The notes beneath the pieces were generated by a model. It saw only the letters and a list, made by a program, of their open reading frames with translations. It searched no databases and was not told where the DNA came from. Below, piece after piece: positions 1 to 5,101 of a stretch of 5,508 bases of DNA. Position 1 is the stretch's first letter. The number at the start of each line of letters is the position of its first letter. A program made the translations under genes and the position numbers. Source of the DNA: a candidate division Zixibacteria bacterium DG_27 (GTDB lineage Bacteria > Zixibacteria > MSB-5A5 > DG-27); NCBI GenBank assembly GCA_001302725.1, contig LIZU01000108.1:1-5508 (forward strand), given 5' to 3'.

Positions 1-951
1 CACGGGAAATCATTTATCCCGATGCTTATGGGATTCGGCTGCAGTGTTCCCGCCATAATGACTACCCGCACTCTGGAGTCCAGGAAGGATCGGGTTCTCA
101 CCACACTTCTCATTCCTCTTATGTCCTGCAGTGCCCGCCTGCCGGTTTACATCCTTTTCGCCGGAGTCTTTTTTGCGGATAGTGCCGGAAACGTCATCTT
201 TCTTATATATCTCACCGGAATAGTCATGGCCTTCTTGGTCGGCAGGCTCTTTCGCAAGATCCTTTTCAGAGGCGAGGTCGCTCCCTTTGTTATGGAACTC
301 CCACCGTATCGCTGGCCCACGCTTTTGGGCCTCACCATTCATATGTGGGAGCGAGCGAAGATATATCTGAAGAAGATGGGAGGCGTCATCCTGGTGGCCT
401 CGGTGATCCTGTGGTTTCTGGGAGCCTTTCCCCGAGACCTGGATTACTCGGTCGATTACGATTCGCAGATACGCTCCCTTGAACGCATGGGCACCCCCGA
501 GGCGGGGGGTCAAATAACTCGACTGCGGGCCGCCAAGGCTTCCGAGGCGATCGAGAAATCCTACGTCGGAAGGTTAGGTCATCTTGTCGAGCCGCTCATA
601 CGCCCTTTAGGTTTCAACTGGCAGATGGGCGTAGGCCTCCTTACCGGATTCGTTGCCAAAGAGGTGGTGATCTCCTCCATGGGAGTTCTCTACCAGGTTG
701 GAGAGGAAACCCAAGAGTCAGAAAGCTTGAAAGAGGCTCTGGGAGACCCCAGACACGGGATCACACCTCTGGTCGCTTTGGGGTTCATGCTCTTTGTTTT
801 GCTTTACACCCCTTGTGTCGTCGCCGCAATTGCGGTTCGACGGGAAATCGGAACCAGGTGGATGTTTTTCAGCATCTTCTATCAGCTGGTTCTGGCTTGG
901 GGGGTGGCGTTTCTGACATATCAGATCGGAACAGTACTAGGGACAGGATAG
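1..951 (+). CDS. feoB: Ferrous iron transport protein B, C-terminal part (5' end cut by window)
   Basis: FeoB moves Fe(II) across the inner membrane; its cytoplasmic N-terminal G-domain lies outside the window. The frame is open from base 1 and gives 316 residues (HGKSFIPMLMGFGCSVPAIM at the start). Visible family landmarks are GFGCSVPA (residues 11-18) with the TTRTLES stretch after it, PLMSCSARLP (39-48), ELPPYRWP (99-105), the second Gate region around TGFVAKEVV (215-223), and YTPC (269-272) followed by hydrophobic helices to the C-terminus. Cys14, Cys43 and Cys272 sit where FeoB proteins have conserved membrane cysteines. Several hydrophobic segments match the Gate-FeoB_C-Gate layout. The protein ends TVLGTG, with no appended FeoC-like domain. 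The stop at 949-951 lies three bases before the next start, so co-transcription with the porin gene is likely. The Met at base 22 is internal, not the true start. Identification is firm. Confidence 0.95.
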   Translation, partial: HGKSFIPMLMGFGCSVPAIMTTRTLESRKDRVLTTLLIPLMSCSARLPVYILFAGVFFADSAGNVIFLIYLTGIVMAFLVGRLFRKILFRGEVAPFVMELPPYRWPTLLGLTIHMWERAKIYLKKMGGVILVASVILWFLGAFPRDLDYSVDYDSQIRSLERMGTPEAGGQITRLRAAKASEAIEKSYVGRLGHLVEPLIRPLGFNWQMGVGLLTGFVAKEVVISSMGVLYQVGEETQESESLKEALGDPRHGITPLVALGFMLFVLLYTPCVVAAIAVRREIGTRWMFFSIFYQLVLAWGVAFLTYQIGTVLGTG

Positions 952-954
952 GAT

Positions 955-1908
955 TTGCGAGTCGGCACCGGAGGCGTGAGACCTCTTTTCATGCAGTTGC
1001 TTGCGGGTCTGCTGTTCTCGGGTCTTTTTGAACCTTCCGCAAGCGGTCAAGCACTCGGGAGGAGAGCGAACTGGGAGCTGTCCGGCTTTGCGGACGTGAT
1101 CTACGCCTCAACTCCGGACAGCACCTCGAGCGGGCACTTCAGATTGGGGCAGGTGGAATTGGACCTGACTTGCCGTATAAACGAACGAGCCAGAAGCGAT
1201 CTTGCCATCGCATATGACGGCGGTGCGTTTGGGCTCAGCACCATGACCATCGGCTTCATCATTACAGGTAGAACCGAAATCTACGCCGGGCAGTTCGATG
1301 TCCCCTTCGGTCTAGATTTCAATTTCTACTCCTCCCCGGACAGAAAGCTCGTATCTCCTCCTCTCGTGGCGGTGAACACTCACGAGCTTTGGAACGACAT
1401 TGGGCTACAGTTTTGCACTCGCTGGAGGGATTTCGGGCTTGTCCTTTTTGCGGTAAACAGTCTGGCTCAGGCTGAAGTCTCAGTAGTCCCCGGGGGCCGG
1501 GTATCCTATTCCCCAGTAGATTTATTCGGACTTGGCGGTTCTATTGGTGTAGGAGTGACTGATGACGCTGAAGCGGAGACCATCCTGCTCGGTGGGGATT
1601 TCCAGCTCAGCTACAAAAACCTCTACCTGAAGGGGGAGTATATCAAGCACACATACAAGAGAACCACGGACAGCAAAACAACTGCTGGTTTCTACCTCCA
1701 GGCAACCGTCGATGTCAGACCCATCTTTTTCTGTGTCCGTTATGGAGGCCTGGACTCCGATGTGCCAGGTCTGGACGACCTGGATCGACTTACCTCCGGG
1801 GCCGGTTACAGAGTCATCGAAGAGGTAGAACTTCGCGGGGAATATCAACTCTATATCTCCGACTGGGAAGAGGACCTTGTACTTCTACAGACTGTTGCCA
1901 GGTTCTAA
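955..1908 (+). CDS. Porin-like outer-membrane beta-barrel protein
   Basis: Predicted secreted outer-membrane protein of 317 residues. The N-terminus has an Arg-containing stretch (residues 1-10), a hydrophobic core LFMQLLAGLLFSGLF (11-25) and a polar end PSASGQA with a likely signal peptidase cut after Gly31 or Ala33. The mature part is rich in alternating polar/hydrophobic strands with aromatic residues, and it ends in ...LLQTVARF; a terminal Phe is the usual last residue of the barrel-assembly signal. The stretch GQFDVPFGLDFNFYSS, followed by NTHELWNDIGLQF, resembles phosphate-selective or general porins of the OprO/OprP type, but I cannot assign a substrate. The TTG start at 955 is preceded by AGGA (945-948) at six bases. 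GTG 976 and ATG 991 are alternatives that keep most of the signal peptide; GGAGG at 970-974 is too close to 976 and rather far from 991. The gene follows feoB by three bases. A role in iron entry is inference only. Confidence 0.82.
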   Translation: MRVGTGGVRPLFMQLLAGLLFSGLFEPSASGQALGRRANWELSGFADVIYASTPDSTSSGHFRLGQVELDLTCRINERARSDLAIAYDGGAFGLSTMTIGFIITGRTEIYAGQFDVPFGLDFNFYSSPDRKLVSPPLVAVNTHELWNDIGLQFCTRWRDFGLVLFAVNSLAQAEVSVVPGGRVSYSPVDLFGLGGSIGVGVTDDAEAETILLGGDFQLSYKNLYLKGEYIKHTYKRTTDSKTTAGFYLQATVDVRPIFFCVRYGGLDSDVPGLDDLDRLTSGAGYRVIEEVELRGEYQLYISDWEEDLVLLQTVARF

Positions 1909-2138
1909 CCTCGTGTCTCGCTTCTGAAATCAACTCACAGATTCCAATCTGAGCTTTCCGCATGTTGTCTTGCCTTTGAGTTTTCATATTGACGATTTCG
2001 GTGATTAATGCTACATTTGGGCTCACCGGAATTGCCGGTCATTTCTGGGAAAGTCGGAGCCGGGTTCAAGAGCACACTGCGACCGAGCTTTTCGGATACT
2101 GTCATACAACGTTGCCTGTTACTGAGAGGTAAGCTTTG
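1909..2138. other. Gap between the porin gene and the LKR gene
   Basis: About 230 bases without a convincing gene. After the porin stop there is a weak hairpin, CAGATT (1938-1943) with AATCTG (1946-1951), with no proper T-run after it, so it is at best a poor terminator. A promoter candidate lies at 1989-2017. A small inverted repeat ACCGG (2025-2029) / CCGGT (2035-2039) would sit at the 5' end of a transcript from that promoter. A 43-codon ORF from ATG 2008 ends at TGA 2137-2139, overlapping the LKR start as TGATG, but it has no clear ribosome binding site and is not called as a gene here. Confidence 0.6.
1989..2017 (+). promoter_or_regulatory. Candidate sigma-70-type promoter for the LKR gene
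   Basis: TTGACG (1989-1994, five of six to the consensus -35) is followed by a 17-base spacer and TACATT (2012-2017, four of six to the -10). Transcription would start near 2024 and give a leader of about 115 bases before the LKR start. The spacing is ideal, but one match of this quality can arise by chance. It is the best candidate I see in the gap. Confidence 0.4.
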
Positions 2139-3449
2139 ATGAATAGAGTGATTGGAATAAGAGGAGAAGATATAAATCGCTGGGAGAGACGGGTTCCCTT
2201 GGTTCCAGAGCATGTCAAAGAACTCAAAGGTAAGTATTCTGTAGAGACCCTGCTTGAACCCTCCAGGATTCGGGTTTTTACCGATGAGGATTACACCAAC
2301 GCAGGAGCGAAAATTCAAAAAGATCTTTCCCCTTGCTCGACGGTCTTTGGCATCAAGGAGATGCCTCTCGATGTCTTCAAGAAGGGGACCACCTACGTTT
2401 TCTTCGCCCACGTCATCAAGGGTCAAGCTCACAATATGCCTATGCTGAGAAGAATCCTGGAGGTGAGAGCTAACCTGATAGACTACGAAAAGATAGTGGA
2501 CAAAAGAGAGAGACGGCTCATCTTCTTCGGGAAATACGCCGGTTTGGCAGGGATGATTGATACCTTGTGGGCGTTGGGGAAGAGGCTGCAATGGGAGAAG
2601 ATCCCAAATCCTTTCCGCAAGGTTCGTCAGGCCTATCGGTATGAAACTCTCCAAGAGGCCGAAGAGGCCATCGAGGTGGTCGGTAGTAAAATCAAGGCGG
2701 ACGGTTTGCCGGATTCGCTGGTACCTTTCGTGTGTGGCTTTGCGGGTTACGGGCACGTCTCCCGGGGAGCTCAGGAGATATTCAGTCTTCTGCCGACACA
2801 GGAGATAACGCCTCAGGAGCTCCTGGCCTTTGGGAAACAGTCGAAGCACTCCAAGAACCGTGTCTATAAAGTGGTTTTCAAAGAGGAGCATATGGTAGAG
2901 CCGATCTATCCGAGGCACTCCTTCGAACTGCAAGACTATTATGATCATCCCGAGAAATATCGCTCCAAGTTCTCTTCCTATGTTCCGCATCTGACAGTGC
3001 TGATGAACTGCATCTACTGGGAGAAACGCTATCCCAGATTGATAACCAAGAAATACCTTAAACGCCTTTTCGTACCGGGAGCAAGGCCTAGCCTGCGAGT
3101 GATTGGTGATATCAGTTGTGATATCGGGGGAGCAATCGAGTGCACCCTCAAAGCTACCGATCCTGGAAATCCGATCTACGTTTATGACCCGCTGAAAGAC
3201 AACATCGCTGACGGTTATCAAGGTCGAGGCCCGGTTATTCTAGCAGTCTATAATCTCCCCTGCGAATTGCCGAGGGAATCCTCTGCATACTTCAGTAATG
3301 TCTTGAAGAAATATGTCCCGGAGATGGCAAGGGCCGACTATGCGGTTCCTTTCGACCGTCTGAAGCTGCCGGAGAGCATTAAGAATGGGGTCATCGTATA
3401 TCAGGGAGAGCTTACCCCGGCTTATCGCTATATCGAGAAATTCCTGTAG
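2139..3449 (+). CDS. Lysine-ketoglutarate reductase (saccharopine-forming), stand-alone LKR
   Basis: Cytoplasmic enzyme expected to condense L-lysine with 2-oxoglutarate to saccharopine using NAD(P)H, the first step of saccharopine-type lysine breakdown. The 436 residues align from memory, nearly end to end, with the N-terminal LKR half of human AASS: IRGEDINRWERRVPLVP (7-23) matches the REDVNAWERRAPLAP stretch, then FFAHVIKGQ (88-96), FGKYAGLAGMID (130-141), a nucleotide-binding loop GYGHVSRGA (203-211), YDHPEKY, IYWEKRYPRL, and VIGDISCDIGGAIE (321-334) matching the AICDISADTGGSIE region. N-terminally it belongs to the alanine dehydrogenase/transhydrogenase fold. It ends before any SDH domain, at the point where the animal protein passes to its SDH half. 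I chose ATG 2139, with GAGAGGT (2124-2130) upstream; TTG 2136 directly before it would add one Met. Cofactor preference and direction of flux are inferred from the family. The next gene supplies the second step. Confidence 0.93.
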   Translation: MNRVIGIRGEDINRWERRVPLVPEHVKELKGKYSVETLLEPSRIRVFTDEDYTNAGAKIQKDLSPCSTVFGIKEMPLDVFKKGTTYVFFAHVIKGQAHNMPMLRRILEVRANLIDYEKIVDKRERRLIFFGKYAGLAGMIDTLWALGKRLQWEKIPNPFRKVRQAYRYETLQEAEEAIEVVGSKIKADGLPDSLVPFVCGFAGYGHVSRGAQEIFSLLPTQEITPQELLAFGKQSKHSKNRVYKVVFKEEHMVEPIYPRHSFELQDYYDHPEKYRSKFSSYVPHLTVLMNCIYWEKRYPRLITKKYLKRLFVPGARPSLRVIGDISCDIGGAIECTLKATDPGNPIYVYDPLKDNIADGYQGRGPVILAVYNLPCELPRESSAYFSNVLKKYVPEMARADYAVPFDRLKLPESIKNGVIVYQGELTPAYRYIEKFL

Positions 3450-3492
3450 TCGATGTAGAAGTTTAACGTCAACCTAAATAGGAGACGCTCGC

Positions 3493-3511
3493 CGGAGACC
3501 AGCCGTCTCTG
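3493..3511. repeat. Short hairpin, left end of the spacer
   Basis: CGGAGAC (3493-3499) pairs with GTCTCTG (3505-3511) around a five-base loop CAGCC, seven pairs including one G-T. A competing pairing uses GAGACG (3482-3487) with CGTCTC (3504-3509). No T-run follows, so it is not a standard intrinsic terminator for the LKR gene, although it could protect the 3' end of that transcript. Confidence 0.5.
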
Positions 3512-3521
3512 CCGGGGAAGT

Positions 3522-3602
3522 GGTGAACAGGAAAAGTAAAGAACAGACAGTAGACAGCAAATGGGGACTTCCTCAGTGAACTGTGAACCGTGAACAGTGA
3601 AC
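3522..3602. repeat. Degenerate seven-base tandem repeat, consensus near AGTGAAC
   Basis: Four units stand head to tail without gaps: AGTGAAC (3575-3581), TGTGAAC (3582-3588), CGTGAAC (3589-3595), AGTGAAC (3596-3602). Only the first base varies. Upstream, weaker units keep the same period: GGTGAAC (3522-3528), then after a six-base slip AGTAAAG (3535-3541), AACAGAC (3542-3548), AGTAGAC (3549-3555), AGCAAAT (3556-3562). A further isolated AGTGAAC is at 3722-3728, beyond the array. On the other strand the unit reads GTTCACT. A seven-base period is not codon-like, which argues against coding. Function unknown: protein-binding array, slippage product, or fragment of a dispersed element. Confidence 0.75.
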
Positions 3603-3616
3603 CTAATCAGGGTAGC

Positions 3617-3664
3617 CCAGTGGCCTCCTGCCAAAGGCGGACCACCTCCGGTGGCCGCCACTGG
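3617..3664. repeat. Compound palindrome, potential three-way junction
   Basis: An outer perfect inverted repeat CCAGTGGC (3617-3624) / GCCACTGG (3657-3664) encloses two further hairpins: CTGCC-AAA-GGCGG (3628-3640, five pairs with one G-T) and CCACC-TCC-GGTGG (3642-3654, five pairs). All three stems can form together, leaving only 3625-3627, 3641 and 3655-3656 unpaired at the junction. Alternatively GGCGG-A-CCACC (3636-3646) pairs with GGTGGCCGCC (3650-3659) as one ten-pair stem with a bulged A, which would exclude the other folds. No T-run follows. It could be a palindromic repeat element or a switchable RNA leader. Confidence 0.65.
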
Positions 3665-3667
3665 TTA

Positions 3668-3696
3668 TTGAGAACGTTTATTGCCGAGAGAATAAA
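3668..3696 (+). promoter_or_regulatory. Candidate promoter for the SDH gene
   Basis: TTGAGA (3668-3673, five of six) and AATAAA (3691-3696, four of six to TATAAT) are separated by 17 bases. Transcription would begin near 3703, right at the perfect palindrome 3703-3720, and produce a leader of about 45 bases carrying the strong ribosome binding site. If active, it would let SDH be expressed apart from LKR. The match is suggestive only. Confidence 0.35.
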
Positions 3697-3702
3697 TGTA
3701 GC

Positions 3703-3720
3703 GGAGACCTTCAGGTCTCC
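3703..3720. repeat. Perfect palindrome GGAGACCT-TC-AGGTCTCC
   Basis: GGAGACCT (3703-3710) and AGGTCTCC (3713-3720) are exact reverse complements; in RNA this would be seven pairs with a TTCA loop. It lies 16 bases before the SDH ribosome binding site and has no T-run, so it is not a normal terminator. It resembles short dispersed intergenic palindromes and may also stabilise the 5' end of the SDH message. Confidence 0.65.
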
Positions 3721-3736
3721 AAGTGAACTTGCAGAC

Positions 3737-3742
3737 AAGGAG
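3737..3742 (+). promoter_or_regulatory. Ribosome binding site of the SDH gene
   Basis: AAGGAG six bases before ATG 3749 is a near-ideal Shine-Dalgarno sequence. It fixes the start codon and suggests that SDH is translated independently rather than by coupling to LKR. Confidence 0.85.
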
Positions 3743-3748
3743 TAAAAT

Positions 3749-5080
3749 ATGCACAAGGTATTGGTCTTAGGCGCCGGTCTGGTATCCAGACCTTTGGTGA
3801 GGTACCTGCTGGAGCAGCCCGACTTTCACGTCAAGGTCGCCTCTCGAACCGTGAGCAAGGCAGAGAAACTGATCGATAACCATCCTGACGGAGAAGCTCA
3901 ATCCCTGAACGTCAAAGACACCGCCGCCCTGGGCCGACTGGTGCAGGAGGCCGACCTTGTGATCAGCCTTCTCCCATATGAACATCACGTGACAGTTGCC
4001 GAGTTCTGCTTGGAGCACCGGAAGAACATGGTCACCACCTCCTATGTCAGCCCGGCTATGAAAAGACTTGATTCTAAGGCCAAAGAGCTTGGCCTTCTCA
4101 TCCTCAACGAAATCGGCGTTGACCCCGGAATCGACCATATGTCCGCCATGAAAATCATCCATGGGGTTCAAGATGCAGGTGGAGAGATTACCAGTTTTCG
4201 CTCCTTTTGCGGGGGACTTCCGGCGCCGGAGGCCAACACCAATCCTTATGGCTACAAGTTCTCGTGGAGCCCAAAGGCGGTCCTTTTGGCCGGAAAGAAC
4301 AGCGGTCGCTACTTAGAAGACGGCAAGGAGATCAACATTCCTGGAGAGGACCTCTTCGACAATTATTGGCCAATCAAGATTGAGGAGATAGGCGATCTCG
4401 AATATTATATCAACCGAGATTCCATTCCCTATATGGAGACCTACGGGATCAAGACCACGAAAACGATGTTCCGAGGCACCCTGCGGTATCCGGGGTGGTG
4501 CCAGACCTTGAAAAAGATGGTGGAGCTGGGCCTTCTTGACGAAACCGAAAGAGAGGACATCAAGGACCTTACTTTCGCTCAATTTATCGCTAAACTGATT
4601 GGGAGCGCGGATACTACCAATCTCAAAAAGGACCTGGCAAGCTACTTTAGAATTGAGGCAGATTCAGACGTCATAAAGAGATTTGAGTGGTTGGGGCTTC
4701 TCAGCGATAAACCTCTACCCTTGGAGAAGGGTTCGGCTATGGACCTTCTCGGTGAGATCATGCTGGAGAAGATGCCATATGCAGAGGGGGAGAGGGACAT
4801 GATCATCCTGCATCATGAGTTCGTGGCGGAGTATCCGAAGGACAACCGAAAGGAGAAGACATTCTCAACCCTCATTGATTTCGGGATACCCCACGGGGAC
4901 TCCTCCATGTCCCGGACGGTGAGCTTGCCGGCTGCCATCGGAGCGAAGTTGGTCGTGGAGGGAAAGATAGATGCCACCGGGGTCCATATCCCCGTAAGTC
5001 CTGCGATCTATGAACCAGTGTTGAAGGAGCTCGAACAACTGGGAATAGCTTTCAAGGAGAAAAGCCAGAGGATTAAATAG
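3749..5080 (+). CDS. Saccharopine dehydrogenase, L-glutamate-forming (Lys9 / AASS C-terminal type)
   Basis: Cytoplasmic NAD(P)-dependent enzyme expected to oxidise saccharopine to L-glutamate and alpha-aminoadipate 6-semialdehyde, the step after LKR. The 443 residues are close to the length of yeast Lys9 and correspond to the SDH half of AASS. The N-terminal Rossmann loop is VLVLGAGLVSRPLVRYL (4-20). Then come VISLLPYEHH (71-80), TSYVSPAM, NEIGVDPGIDHM (120-131), FCGGLPAPEANTNPYGYKFS with CGGLPAPE at 154-161, NRDS (222-225), and RGTLRYPGWCQ, all in the order seen in human AASS and fungal saccharopine reductase. The C-terminal part EWLGLL, EKDMIILHHEF-like region and TVSLPAAIGAKLVVEGKI also match. 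The family includes the fungal biosynthetic enzyme that works in reverse; next to an LKR gene, a catabolic role is the simpler reading. The 299-base structured spacer upstream is unusual for a pathway pair. Confidence 0.95.
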   Translation: MHKVLVLGAGLVSRPLVRYLLEQPDFHVKVASRTVSKAEKLIDNHPDGEAQSLNVKDTAALGRLVQEADLVISLLPYEHHVTVAEFCLEHRKNMVTTSYVSPAMKRLDSKAKELGLLILNEIGVDPGIDHMSAMKIIHGVQDAGGEITSFRSFCGGLPAPEANTNPYGYKFSWSPKAVLLAGKNSGRYLEDGKEINIPGEDLFDNYWPIKIEEIGDLEYYINRDSIPYMETYGIKTTKTMFRGTLRYPGWCQTLKKMVELGLLDETEREDIKDLTFAQFIAKLIGSADTTNLKKDLASYFRIEADSDVIKRFEWLGLLSDKPLPLEKGSAMDLLGEIMLEKMPYAEGERDMIILHHEFVAEYPKDNRKEKTFSTLIDFGIPHGDSSMSRTVSLPAAIGAKLVVEGKIDATGVHIPVSPAIYEPVLKELEQLGIAFKEKSQRIK

Positions 5081-5101
5081 CCGAATTCAGCCCCGGAGCG
5101 G

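Larger units (their letters stand above)
3450..3748. other. Structured, repeat-rich spacer between LKR and SDH genes
   Basis: Just under 300 bases without a credible gene. From left to right it holds a hairpin (3493-3511), a degenerate seven-base tandem array (3522-3602), a compound palindrome (3617-3664), a promoter-like pair (3668-3696), a perfect palindrome (3703-3720) and the SDH ribosome binding site (3737-3742). The octamer CGGAGACC occurs at both ends (3493-3500 and 3702-3709), each time as the left arm of a hairpin. The amount of structure is unusual for a gap between two genes of one short pathway and suggests inserted repeat material, a regulatory leader, or both. Confidence 0.75.

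Noticed and set aside
1934..1957. Possible intrinsic terminator after the porin gene
   Set aside because: The stem is only about six pairs of mixed content with a very tight loop, and it is followed by GAGCTTTCC rather than a T-run.
1935..3221. Long open frame (428 codons) on the minus strand opposite the LKR gene
   Set aside because: Its translation has no recognisable family features, while the plus strand encodes a clear, full-length LKR with conserved motifs over the same bases. It is a mirror frame.
3522..3602. CRISPR array
   Set aside because: The units are seven bases long and adjacent, with no spacers of uniform length and no cas genes nearby.
3428..3661. Minus-strand open frame of 77 codons over the spacer
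   Set aside because: Its translation (FTVHGSQFTEE and a Cys/Leu-rich stretch) is just the seven-base repeat read as protein; no ribosome binding site or family match.
3450..3748. Frameshifted remnant linking LKR and SDH as one formerly fused gene
   Set aside because: LKR ends where the family's LKR domain normally ends, SDH starts with a strong ribosome binding site and a normal Rossmann N-terminus, and the spacer has no residual coding character.
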